Assembly (NCBI GenBank): GCA_023313575.1
Contig: JAJTTP010000010.1
Span: forward strand, 1,240,001 to 1,304,000
Reading direction: 5' to 3'
Origin: Eutypella sp. D-1
Taxonomy: Eukaryota; Ascomycota; Sordariomycetes; Xylariales; Diatrypaceae
Length of the DNA: 64,000 nucleotides
The position numbers and the translations under genes were made by a program. Positions 11,440-20,779 of this stretch are shown here, in pieces. How positions within the stretch are numbered: position 1 is the first letter of the stretch; every line of letters starts with the position of its first letter. Under the pieces are notes generated by a model, which saw nothing but the letters and a program-made list of their open reading frames with translations, ran no database searches and was not told where the DNA came from.

Positions 11440-12153
11440 AATGTGGAGGGTAATGCGTGAGGAGACGCACAGGCTCCGACCCTTCAATGTTACTTTAGCT
11501 CTCGTTATTACTTCTACAATCTTTTAAATAAACCTCATTAAAACGTTCAAGCGCATATTAGAACAGAGACAAGCAGCGAAGTATCTAGACAAGAGGATAA
11601 AATACTGGGTTAGTATGTAGTAGGTAGAAAGAAAGAAATCCGCAGCCTCTATTACTTAGGTAGCTAAGTCAGGATCTGGCCACCTAACTTTACTCCGTAA
11701 CGCCCTGAAGCAATTGATAGACCCCCGTCCCCCCTCCCCCTACCATAACCAATGCCGTGAACAAAATCAATCAATTCATCGACGTTGACGATGCACAAGG
11801 TAGGTTTGGAAAAGTGTTGCTCCTTAGAATTACTACCACTGTCAGACAGCGGAGGATCGGGGCTTATCAGCAGTCAGCACTCATGCCGCTTGCTCTTGCT
11901 GAAGGGGCCTGCAGGAATGGTAGATGATGTATTGTCGAGGCTCGTATGATGCTCTCCAATAAGTGCACTTCAGGTGTGCTCCTCCTAATCACGATCCTGA
12001 TCATGGTCTCGGCATTCAGAGAGGTTATAAAGTGATGAATCGAGGGCCGTTCTTAGAGCCATCAGTAGCCCATGAGTCAGGTATGCACCCACAATAGTTG
12101 TCGGACGTGATTCCAAGAAGATTGTATTGATGGCGGTAATGATGTTGTAGAAT
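11440..12153. other. Intergenic, no gene seen
   Basis: About 710 bp between the reductase-like gene and the retroelement relic. It probably contains decayed flank of that relic, but no LTR pair could be recognised by eye. Confidence 0.5.
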
Positions 12154-13350
12154 CTAAGTTCTACAGTCTGGCATGAGACCGGTGGGACCGTCCAAATACC
12201 GCTGGACTACGGTCGCCCCTACCACCTGGTTAATCCATTCCCGTCTGTCGCCCAATGATCGTCGCATCTCCGTAATCGCGGTTGCCGCCTCGACAACTGG
12301 TGGCCCCAGCCGGGATTGTCCGGTATCAGCCTCATGGACGTCTGCAACCACCCGCGTCTGCCATCCGAGCATGATCTCGGACGGTGAGAGACCACAGTCC
12401 GGGAGTTTCCTCGCGTTCATCCGCGCAATCGCTCGTGGCACCTCCACTGGCCACCGCTCCAACCCTTCAAAGCCGACTGAGGATGCCCATTTCCGAAGCT
12501 GAGTCATGAGAAGCCTCACTGTCATCTCAGCCAGGCCATGGGACAAGGGACGACCAACTCCCGTGAGTTTACTCGCTTGGGAAATCTGCCTTAGAAATCG
12601 CCTCGATCATAGCAAGTTCTGCAGTAGCTGCAGTCTCTCCAGGATCTCCTGTATCCCCTCTAGCACCATGGCTCCTGGGTCTTGGGCCATGGACGCCTCC
12701 TTTTTTAGCCATTGCTTCGTGATCAACGACTTCATCTCCTTCTTGACCACGAGCGGCTCTAGCATCTGGAGCCGCCCCATCATTTCGTGGTAATGCTCCT
12801 GGATGCGTCTAAGCTGCCTGTCGACTGCGTCGTCAACCTGGCCCATGATCTTGCGGACGATACTGCATTGCTCCTTGACGATGTCGGGACTGTCTCTGGC
12901 AAGTTTATACTCCTCGGTCGCATCCTAGAAGTCCTCACACATCCATTTGAACTCATCGATGTCCTCATCGATATAATCACTGGCGCTTCTGAAGGTGCCG
13001 TCGCTCTTGATGGTATCCTCGCGGTCGCTCTCTTCCTGGTCGCTGATCTGGTGGATCATCTCACCCAGGGTCATACACTGGTCGACCATCTTGCGTAGGC
13101 TCTCACACTTCTGGTCCAGCTCGTCGCTTGGCTCGGTAGTGGTGTTGGGGGTCTGTTGCGAAGACGCCGGTTGTGGGGTCATGTGAGAGGGATCCATGGT
13201 GAAGGAGGATCGGCCTATTTCCCTGTGATGTTCGCTTGACTTTGCTTGATTGTTACTTGTGTATGTAGACCTGTCACGACATACGACGACAAGAGAAAGA
13301 AGGATGGATGGTTCATGAGAAGTCGTAATGTGCGACTTTAGACGTGCCAT
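12154..13350 (-). pseudogene. Degenerate retrotransposon remnant: gag-like segment plus integrase fragment
   Basis: One minus-strand frame runs about 1.2 kb, interrupted by only two stops, TAG at 12925-12927 and TGA at 12607-12609. The first part (a plausible Met lies near 13197) encodes an acidic, helical gag-like protein. The last part contains GLAEMTV...AIARMNARKLPDCGL and SPSEIMLGW, which matches the C-terminal part of the integrase catalytic core and its following segment in fungal LTR retrotransposons. Protease, reverse transcriptase and RNase H are missing, so this looks like an internally deleted polyprotein. The TAG could come from CAG by C-to-T change at CpA, the RIP context; the TGA could come from CGA. 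The gag assignment is an inference from position; the integrase call is the firmer part. Confidence 0.55.
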
Positions 13351-13872
13351 ATATTTTCCTACCCAAGCATGACTTTGACCTCTAAGGAAGCAAACGCGTC
13401 AGACCGAGGCTTCTATAAGTCTTAAAAAGGGCAGTTGTTGAGGTGAACTGCCCTTGTTGTTTAATTTCTTATGGTCTTGCCGACACCGTATTCAAACAAG
13501 ACACGTATTTGGTCCATACGAATCTTCATGAAGAACCGAAGGGGAAGGATTAAATGGGTTCAAATGACACACATTCACCACTAAGCAATCTTAATGATTA
13601 GATGATTCTGCAACCCAGGCACAAGTTAGTCTGTTTGAGAAGTATAGAATCATTAGGCATCGAAAGGAAGCACCGATGAACAGAACTCAATAGAATTGAA
13701 TAATTCTGCTATATCATATTAATCAATTACACATAGTTTGCCGCATGATAGAGAGTATGCTCGATTCCTCTCGTTTTTCGTTTAGTTCCCTTGATAGATT
13801 GTTGAACCTATAACACCTAAAGTAGGCCGTAAATAATTATTCTTCTTATAGTCTAAGTATGGTTTGTAGCCT
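13351..13872. other. Intergenic between retroelement relic and kinase gene
   Basis: About 520 bp with no gene. It is AT-richer than the neighbouring genes and contains the hairpin listed at 13427-13455. Confidence 0.5.
13427..13455. repeat. Perfect 10-bp inverted repeat with 9-nt loop
   Basis: AAGGGCAGTT at 13427-13436 pairs exactly with AACTGCCCTT at 13446-13455 across a 9-nt loop. It lies just outside the retroelement relic and about 420 bp beyond the kinase stop. Function unknown; it may be part of decayed transposon sequence. Confidence 0.7.
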
Positions 13873-15216
13873 CTACGTTTTATTATTGAAAGCCTTCCCG
13901 CCCACGTAGTTGACCAACTCTGTCACAGGTGAGAGATGATCTCTACCGGCTCCGAACGCCATACCCTTCTGCATGACCTTCCTGTAGTTTGCGCCAGGGC
14001 TGACCTTGCCCAGCACGTACTCAGCCCTGGTTTCGACACGCGTGGGTACGGGAATGCTGCGCCCAACAACTGCTTCCATGCCCTGCCACGCGAAGGTGAT
14101 GGCCTCCTTGGCGTCGGCGGGGACCCCGGCCTCATCCAGCATGACGATACGTACGTCCGGGAACGCCTGCTGAATGTACTCGGTGATGTTTGGGTTCTTG
14201 GCGCCACCGCCGCACATGTAGATCTCGCTCAGCGGGCCGTACTGCGTCGGCATGTACCGCCGGTAGTGCTCGACGATGGCCTGCGCCGTGATGCGTGTGA
14301 TGGTTGCCACGACGTCGTTAGGCGACAGACCCCTGGCCAGACCCTTCTGAATGAGGTCGTGCGCGATGGTGTCGCGGAATACCTCACGCCCCGTCGTCTT
14401 AGGCGGATCGAGTGCAAAGTACGGGTGTGTCCGGAGGAACTCGTCAACTAACTCCTGATTCACCTTGCCAGCCTTTCCCATCTCACCATCCCGGTCGAAT
14501 TCACGCTGGCCGTTGGTGAAGTGCCGTACGGCAGCGTCAATGAAGACATTACCCGGTCCTGTATCGAAATCGAAGAATTGATCGTTCAGGCGGCCGTCGG
14601 GTGCGTCAGGTGGGATGAAACACACATTGGCAATGCCGCCGATGTTCTGGCATGCGCGGAGCTTCGTGGGATGATGCAATACTAGCGAGTCGAAGAACGC
14701 GATCAGCGGTGCGCCCTGTCTCCCCGCGGCTTGGTCCGAGACTCGGAAATCCGTGACGGTGGTGATGCCGGTCCGCGAGGCGATGAAGCAGCCTTCGGCG
14801 AACGTGAGAGCTGACCGAGTTTGGCCCTCTTCTGGCATACTGAGTAGCCAGATAGTCTGGCCGTGAGAGCCGATAGCGTCGATCGAGGAGATTGGGATGA
14901 CATGCTTATCGGAAAAGGTTTTGACGGCGGCGGCGAACGTCTCGCCGAGAAGGACGTTGACCTCAGACAACTCCTCAGGCGTCGTCTTATTGTGTAAAAT
15001 CATGTTCATGACACGCTTCTTGATGGTCTGCTCGAGTGGCACCTCATCGTATTTGAGGAGCTCAAAGTGCATAGGGCCTTCGGGCGATTCCTGTCGAAAG
15101 TGGCAGAGGGCGCAGTCGATGCCATCCATGGAGGTGCCCGAGTTAAGACCTAGGACGGTTATGTCGAGGGGCTGGCCAGCCATAATTGTATCAGGCGGGG
15201 TGTTGAGTGATCCCAT
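13873..15216 (-). CDS. LGK: Levoglucosan kinase (AnmK-family anhydrosugar kinase)
   Basis: Intronless, 447 residues. Motifs: GTSMDGID at 27-34 (phosphate loop), GSHGQT at 116-121, NIGGIAN at 191-197, DFDTGPGN at 216-223 (holding the Asp taken as catalytic base), GREVF at 276-280 and CGGGAKNP at 335-342, in the order of the anhydro-N-acetylmuramic acid kinase family of the ASKHA fold. Bacterial AnmK hydrolyses and phosphorylates 1,6-anhydroMurNAc, but the fungal branch includes the levoglucosan kinase of Lipomyces starkeyi, which turns 1,6-anhydroglucose plus ATP into glucose 6-phosphate. From memory of that enzyme the resemblance is close along the whole length (for example [12 protein letters not shown] and ITAQAIV), so levoglucosan kinase is favoured over AnmK. 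It is divergent from a sugar transporter. Met1 is followed by a second Met at residue 12 that could also be the start. Confidence 0.85.
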   Translation of the reverse strand: MGSLNTPPDTIMAGQPLDITVLGLNSGTSMDGIDCALCHFRQESPEGPMHFELLKYDEVPLEQTIKKRVMNMILHNKTTPEELSEVNVLLGETFAAAVKTFSDKHVIPISSIDAIGSHGQTIWLLSMPEEGQTRSALTFAEGCFIASRTGITTVTDFRVSDQAAGRQGAPLIAFFDSLVLHHPTKLRACQNIGGIANVCFIPPDAPDGRLNDQFFDFDTGPGNVFIDAAVRHFTNGQREFDRDGEMGKAGKVNQELVDEFLRTHPYFALDPPKTTGREVFRDTIAHDLIQKGLARGLSPNDVVATITRITAQAIVEHYRRYMPTQYGPLSEIYMCGGGAKNPNITEYIQQAFPDVRIVMLDEAGVPADAKEAITFAWQGMEAVVGRSIPVPTRVETRAEYVLGKVSPGANYRKVMQKGMAFGAGRDHLSPVTELVNYVGGKAFNNKT

Positions 15217-15470
15217 ATTGTCTACAGAGGAATGCTACGGGTGGTGTGCGCACGCGATACTCAAGACGTTGAGTTCTTCTACTTAGCTGATCGGTACGGC
15301 CTGCACCTGTAGACGCTCGTGGGAGGCTTCCTCCTATTTTTATTATGTCTCCTATCGGTGTAAAATCCACTCCTCCATTCGACATACTGATCATCTCCAA
15401 TCTCTTGTAGCTCACGCGGCCATAGTCGTCTTATGCCAAGGATGAACTGTTACAGTGAGCTCGCCTAGGC

Positions 15471-15602
15471 GCTTAAAGGTTTAAACGCTTAAATGTCTAA
15501 AGGCACCTCTTACCCCTGACGCCCTGCCCTGTCAGTAATGTGAAGTCTACTATGAGTGGCCAATAACTAATAAGCCGTTTAAGCGTTTAACCTTTTAGAC
15601 AC
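15471..15602. repeat. Diverged inverted repeat in divergent promoter
   Basis: The unit AAAGGTTTAAACGCTTAAA (15475-15493) recurs inverted at 15578-15596 with a single-base gap. Both copies are next to a TGTCTAAA(A)GG box, on opposite sides of the unit, as if permuted. This may be a regulator-binding pair or the trace of a small mobile element. Confidence 0.6.
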
Positions 15603-15745
15603 TCAGAGGTGATCGACTCATGAACATCCCCATACGACCGACATATCATTTTTCCTTTCACTAGCCTCCGCATTCTGCCCCATGGCGCTTCGAGTTTCGA
15701 TCATGGCTAATCCTATTCCTTGGGCATTTTATGATCTCCAGTCGT

Positions 15746-15779
15746 GCTACCCCGGATTTTCCCACATCGCTGGGGTAGC
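15746..15779. promoter_or_regulatory. Candidate CreA (carbon catabolite repressor) site pair
   Basis: GCTACCCC (15746-15753) and GGGGTAGC (15772-15779) form a perfect 8-bp inverted repeat. Each arm overlaps a match to the CreA consensus SYGGRG: CCGGGG on the minus strand (15750-15755) and CTGGGG on the plus strand (15770-15775). Paired sites in opposite orientation are typical of functional CreA targets. The pair lies about 320 bp upstream of the transporter ATG and 530 bp upstream of the kinase ATG. Confidence 0.5.
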
Positions 15780-15914
15780 CTGGGATTACTCAGCGGCAAA
15801 GACTCATCTATGTGGAAGAATGATCATACACATTTTCTAGCTCCCCCCCTCGCCTCCCACTACTCGGTCCTCGTTCGTGTTGTTCTAGATCTAGCAGCAC
15901 CACTGGAGGTAAAT

Positions 15915-15922
15915 TATATAAA
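15915..15922 (+). promoter_or_regulatory. TATA-like element of the sugar transporter gene
   Basis: TATATAAA about 175 bp upstream of the transporter ATG, in otherwise mixed sequence. Position fits a fungal TATA box with a leader of over 100 nt; not confirmed. Confidence 0.4.
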
Positions 15923-16096
15923 TGCAGGTTCATGCCTCGGGTAAAGAGCTTGCTCGCTTCTGTCAAAAACAGCATAATAGACGCATGATACACAGCCAAG
16001 TTTTATGTCCGGCCAAACCCACGAATCCATATTAATAAGCCACCACCTAGTTCCCTTTCCTACTTACCAATACCGTCACTTTAGTTCTTCGGCAAT

Positions 16097-17982
16097 ATGG
16101 CCATGACACAGTTCTGGAGGCACATCCCGGGCAAGGTGTTGTTGTTCCTCATCAACGTTGTATCGGCGACCGCCCTGATTTTCGAAGGTATGAAAAACAA
16201 CATGCGGGCTCGCCTGAACCAGGCTAATTCGAGTATTATCTAGGATATAATCAGGGAGTCCTGGGTACCGTGAGCGAGACTCCCGGCTTCATCGACATGG
16301 CAGACATTGGCGCCGATGGTGTCGTGACGGATTCGACTAAGCAGGGCGGGCTTGCGGCGGCCTATTACTTTGGTGGGATGTGGGGGTGTTTCCTCGGCGG
16401 TATGTACGCTTCGGAATCACCGCCTCATTCACTTTGTGATACAGTCTATAGGAACTGATGCAGACTTCCGACAGGCTGGGTTGGAGATAAGATCGGCCGC
16501 AAGCGTGGCGTCCTCGTAGGCACGGCCCTAGGAATCATCGGCGCCGCCCTCATGGCTGGCAGCGTCAACTCCGACATGTTTATTTGCGCGCGCGTCGTCA
16601 CGGGCCTGGGCATTGGCTTTATCAACGCCATTATCCCACCATGGGTTAGCGAGCTTTCGCAGGCGCACGACCGCGGGTCCAGCTTTTCACTCGTCTTCGT
16701 CGCGAACTATCTTGGAATCGTCATCGCTTACTGGATCAACTTCGGTATCCGGAGCACGAACCTTGAGTTTCGGTGGCGGTTTCCGCTAGCCTGGATGGTC
16801 ATCCCCCTCTTAATCGTCAATATTGCGATCCCATTTCTGCCCGAGTCTCCTCGGTATGTAACTAAACCCCATTCTTCTACGTATATGTGTATCTGTGTAT
16901 GGGTAGTGTGGCTCACAGCGTTGTTTCCCGTCATAGATGGCTTATCGCGAATGGCAAGCGCAGCCAGGCTGTCGACATCCTCTGCAAGCTTCGCGGTGAC
17001 CTGCCACCTGAAGATCCCATAATAAGCGTCGAGGTTGCGCAGTTGGACGCTATTGTAGAGAAGACACAGCAGGAACGCAACAAGCTGTTCAACATTGCTC
17101 TCGGTGGTCGCCACTCGGGAAGCCTGCACCTGGGACGTCGTGCGGTCATGGGATTCGCTCTCCAATGGATCCAGCAGTGGACGGGTATACTGGCCATCGC
17201 TGCTTGGGCAGGCACCTTGTTCCACCTCGCCGGCTTCGACTCTTACAAATCCATGTGGCTAGCTGGTCTAGTGAACACATTTGGCGTCCCCGGTACGGCA
17301 GCGGCAGCACTGGTTATCGATCGCATGGGCCGTATCAAGTCTTTGATCACGTCATTCATCACGCAAGGCATATCCCTGTTTCTCGTCGCTGCATTTATTA
17401 AGACGTCACAGGATGCCGCGGCGGCCGGCGACATGGGACGGTCGACACAGCTGGGTACCGCGGCCGCATCTTTCGTCTTTATCTATATCTGGTTAGTCAC
17501 CATATATATTTCTTGTTACCTGACATCAGTCTCTAACTATCTTCGTATCTAGGTTTTTCACGATGTTTAATATTGTCCCGTGTTGGATCTATGGGACGGA
17601 GATCTGGCCGCAGGAAATCCGTGCCAAGGGCTACAGTTTCACCATCTTCGGCTGGGCCGTTGGCTGTGGTATGACACAGTTCGTCATTCCCATCATGCTA
17701 GACCGCCTCGGTTGGGCAACCTACGTGTTCTTCGGCGCGATGAACTTCGTTGCCATGCCCATCATCTACTTCTTCTATCCAGAAGTGGCTAAACGCTCTC
17801 TGGAGGAGATCAATCTCCTGTTTACGAGCGACAGTCTCTTCGTTAGTAAGAACATGCACGAGTACCGGCGTCGGATCGATGAGGCTGGGGGTGATATTGC
17901 CGTGGCTGCAAGGCGTTTGCTCGATGAAGTTGATGGTCAGATAGCTCCGCCGAGTAGTATCGAGGAGAAGGGCATGGAGTAA
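16097..17982 (+). CDS. MFS sugar transporter (sugar porter family)
   Basis: Five exons: 16097-16187, 16244-16399, 16475-16853, 16937-17491, 17553-17982, giving 536 residues with the expected 12 membrane segments. Sugar-porter signatures are in order: YNQGVLG after helix 1, GDKIGRKRG in the loop between helices 2 and 3, the PESPRW motif after helix 6 (split by intron 3), a central loop of about 70 residues, QQWTG in helix 7, IDRMGR between helices 8 and 9, and IYGTEIWPQEIRAKG in the helix 10 region. It should move a mono- or disaccharide by proton symport across the plasma membrane. It is divergent from the levoglucosan kinase gene and convergent with a Zn2Cys6 regulator, so import of levoglucosan or a related sugar is a reasonable but unproven role. 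A second Met at residue 3 is an alternative start. Confidence 0.93.
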
Positions 17983-18281
17983 GCTATGCACAACTATAAA
18001 ATTTGGAGCAAAGAAGTTTTACAATTTCGACTTTGAACCTCGTGGTCAAGAAGCCACGCCTAATAAGAATGAATGTTATTAATTAAAGTTGTATGTCCTC
18101 GGGAGCGCCTACAAACAATCTAACGTGATGCTATCTGAGCCGCTCACTGCAAAAAGTAAACATTTCCCCGGAATTATAATGCCTATTAGCCATCGCAGAA
18201 CTCAGCCGTATGCTACGAAAAAAAGGTGTACAGGCTGTGTATATGAGAACTTCATCTCATTTAAAAGATGTGACCCGCAGG

Positions 18282-20300
18282 CTAACCGAAGTCAAAATTC
18301 CACGTGAATTCTCCCAAAAGGTTAGGAGACATCTGAAGTGACCAATCTCCTTCCAGAACCTGATCGACCTCATGAAACACGGCGTTCCCCGGTTGTTGTA
18401 CATCGTCATTTCCTTGAAGGATCCTACCCTGCTGATCCCGCAATGGAACACCGTCTGAAGTAACGAAAGAAGTCCTACTCGAGCTGCTTGCATGACCTTG
18501 TCGCGTCAGAGCCGGCGAGGCCGCCGTGGTCTGTCTCTGGTGGGCCATGTACTCATCGATGCGGGCGATCTGTGACCTGAGCTTCTCGCTGGCACTGGCG
18601 CCGCGGTGGTTAGCCTCGAGGTTTTCGAGCAGCTGTGTCATAGCGAGCATGACGGCGCGGAGGCGATGATAGTCGGTTTCATCTAGAGGCACTTCCTCCT
18701 CAAAGACTGAGCCGAGAATGGCACCGATGCCGCCGAGGTGGTGTAGTTGTGGCGTGCTGATTGCTAGAAGGTAGGGCGCCGGGATAGACATGAAGGCGCC
18801 GACAACATCGCTTGCGATCCGACACCGCTCTTCGATGCTGGCACCACCTGCCGCGAATAGAACCATTCGCACTAGCTGCAAACTCCCTGTGATGTTGGCC
18901 GCCTGGAATCCAAACCTATCCCGACAGATGTCGTATGCCATATCGGGGGTCTCTTTAAAGCACGGGGGAAGGTTGATGTATAGCTGCAATACCTTGTCAT
19001 GAACAGACGCTTGAGTCGCAGTGGATTGGTCTCCGAAAATATCATGTAGGAAAGACGAGTCCTGGTGAAAGCCGGGTGGACGAAACCGTCTGTGGCCGTG
19101 AAAACGAACAAGGGCATGCTCAAGTACGCGGTAGAGGTCCGTGATAAAATTCCACCCGCTTAGCCAGCAGGTCGGTCGGGAGTCCGGGTTCATGTGTCGC
19201 CGACTCAATGGAGAGGCTGGGCTAATGACATTATCCGACGAAATGTTCTGGTTTAATATTCTGGAATCAGTAATCAGCTCGTCGTCAACCTCCGTAGGAT
19301 ATGCGACCTTCGACTGCTGCTCTCTCGACCTTATAATGCTGCCCCATACGACAGCCGAGTAGATATCTAGCGTATATATTGACCAGAACAGTCTTCTCCG
19401 TTCCTCACGCTCGGTGACTGTAATGTCGTGTGGCCAATCCGATTCGTCATGGAGACCATCCATGGCCATGAGCGTGTGGTAAACTCCCATGTGCTGATGC
19501 ATATCCCGTATGTTCCCGTTCTGTATGGCAGCGATTGCGAGGATTGCATGCGCCCGGAGCATGTTAAGGTCAGACCCTCTCGGTTGGTCGGTCAAAGCCG
19601 TCGCTAGTTGGCGTTTGGCCTCCGCGTAATATAGATCCGGATCCGAGTCTGCTTGTAGTGCTGGGACGTCCCACCGTGGGTTCGTGACTGCCCCATCCCG
19701 GATGCGGCTGCCTACCAGGGCACACACAGCCATGGTTACTGTGAAGAGCGACTTATTATGCGCATATTCAGCACGTGATATGCAACGTGTAAATGATGGC
19801 TGGTGAAAGAGTGGGAAAATGGGATAGACTATCTCAAAGTAAAGCTCAACAAGATCAACTATGGTGGCCTGGCTGGCGACATGCGGCGAGCGCCATTCCG
19901 TTGACTGCTGTGGTAACGCTTGACGCGGCGACTCAGTCGTGGAAAAGGTGTCGCGAGCCTCGCGTCCCCCCACGGAATGAGACAATGTCCTGTTGTGAAC
20001 TCTGAGACTCTGCGGAAGTCCGCCTCCTACCACGGCAGACGACAAGGTATGTGGACCTTGGACTCCCGAGGCGTCGCCACCCCTGTACTCGGATTGTCGA
20101 CAGCGCGGAGCAACTCCTCGGCGTCGCAGTTTACGCTGGTAGGTGCAGGGCTGAGCGAAGTCACTGCAGTTCTGACACGTGACACCATCGTCGGAAGGAC
20201 GGCAGCGGATGCTACGCCGATGGCAATAGTCACACGCCTGCGTGATCCGCCGACGCCTCGGCCTGGACGGGGTCGGATTCTCACTCGATCTAGATGCCAT
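18282..20300 (-). CDS. Zn2Cys6 fungal-specific transcription factor
   Basis: Intronless, 672 residues from the ATG at 20300. An upstream in-frame ATG at 20390 would add 30 residues with no domain; the later one starts just before the DNA-binding domain and is preferred. Cysteines 23, 26, 33, 42, 45 and 52 give the C-x2-C-x6-C-x8-C-x2-C-x6-C binuclear zinc cluster, preceded by PRRRR. From about residue 145 (VDLVELYFEIVYPIFPLF, then ALVGSRIRDG) the fungal-specific transcription factor middle domain follows. Such proteins are nuclear and often regulate adjacent catabolic genes. It converges on the sugar transporter with only 299 bp between stops, and with the kinase makes a candidate three-gene sugar-use cluster. 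It has not been matched to any regulator of known target. Confidence 0.9.
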   Translation of the reverse strand: MASRSSENPTPSRPRRRRITQACDYCHRRSIRCRPSDDGVTCQNCSDFAQPCTYQRKLRRRGVAPRCRQSEYRGGDASGVQGPHTLSSAVVGGGLPQSLRVHNRTLSHSVGGREARDTFSTTESPRQALPQQSTEWRSPHVASQATIVDLVELYFEIVYPIFPLFHQPSFTRCISRAEYAHNKSLFTVTMAVCALVGSRIRDGAVTNPRWDVPALQADSDPDLYYAEAKRQLATALTDQPRGSDLNMLRAHAILAIAAIQNGNIRDMHQHMGVYHTLMAMDGLHDESDWPHDITVTEREERRRLFWSIYTLDIYSAVVWGSIIRSREQQSKVAYPTEVDDELITDSRILNQNISSDNVISPASPLSRRHMNPDSRPTCWLSGWNFITDLYRVLEHALVRFHGHRRFRPPGFHQDSSFLHDIFGDQSTATQASVHDKVLQLYINLPPCFKETPDMAYDICRDRFGFQAANITGSLQLVRMVLFAAGGASIEERCRIASDVVGAFMSIPAPYLLAISTPQLHHLGGIGAILGSVFEEEVPLDETDYHRLRAVMLAMTQLLENLEANHRGASASEKLRSQIARIDEYMAHQRQTTAASPALTRQGHASSSSRTSFVTSDGVPLRDQQGRILQGNDDVQQPGNAVFHEVDQVLEGDWSLQMSPNLLGEFTWNFDFG

Positions 20301-20390
20301 GCTCGGACATTGCAGGATATAAGGATAATGGCATGAATAAGAGATAATTACATGATTGCACGGTTGCGGTTCATTTAACTTGGATGCCAT

Positions 20391-20779
20391 TCAGGCTATA
20401 CTTTTTGACGCTAACCTTCAACTTTAATGACTCCGTTAGCGTTGCTTGGAGACATAGTTACCTTAGACGGATACCCTACCACCCCCTTTCTTTCATTATG
20501 GTCTTTAGCATTATATAAGAGCAGGATATAGTTTGGAGACCCTAGCCATCGGAACTGGTAACTAATTTCTTCTATATGAAACCATATTCATTGTCTTACA
20601 ATGAAATAAAAAGATTTTGAGACGTGTAGACGCCCAGCCTCAGAATTGTAACTATCAAGGTCCTAGGCTAACACTAGAGTCAACGGGGTGGAGGTTGATG
20701 CCACTATTGAGGTGTTTTCCAATGCTACCCGACATTTTTCGCAATCGATGCATCCACCACTGACTTCGCCTTCTTCTCT
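20391..20779. other. Intergenic between Zn2Cys6 regulator and orphan gene
   Basis: About 390 bp upstream of the regulator (both neighbours on the minus strand). AT-rich, with no gene recognised; it should hold the regulator's promoter. Confidence 0.5.

Larger units (their letters stand above)
15217..16096. promoter_or_regulatory. Divergent promoter region, levoglucosan kinase / sugar transporter
   Basis: 880 bp shared by two divergent genes, so both promoters must lie here. It holds a diverged inverted repeat (15471-15602), a CreA-type site pair in an inverted repeat (15746-15779) and a TATA-like element at 15915-15922. Joint control of kinase and transporter is an inference from this layout. 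Confidence 0.65.

Noticed and set aside
10786..11487. 233-codon antisense ORF over the NAD-binding gene
   Set aside because: A mirror of GC-rich codon use in the real gene; the sense frame has clear motifs.
13873..15216. Bacterial contamination as source of the AnmK-family gene
   Set aside because: It is flanked by intron-bearing fungal genes in continuous sequence and AnmK-family kinases are known in fungi; ancient transfer remains possible.
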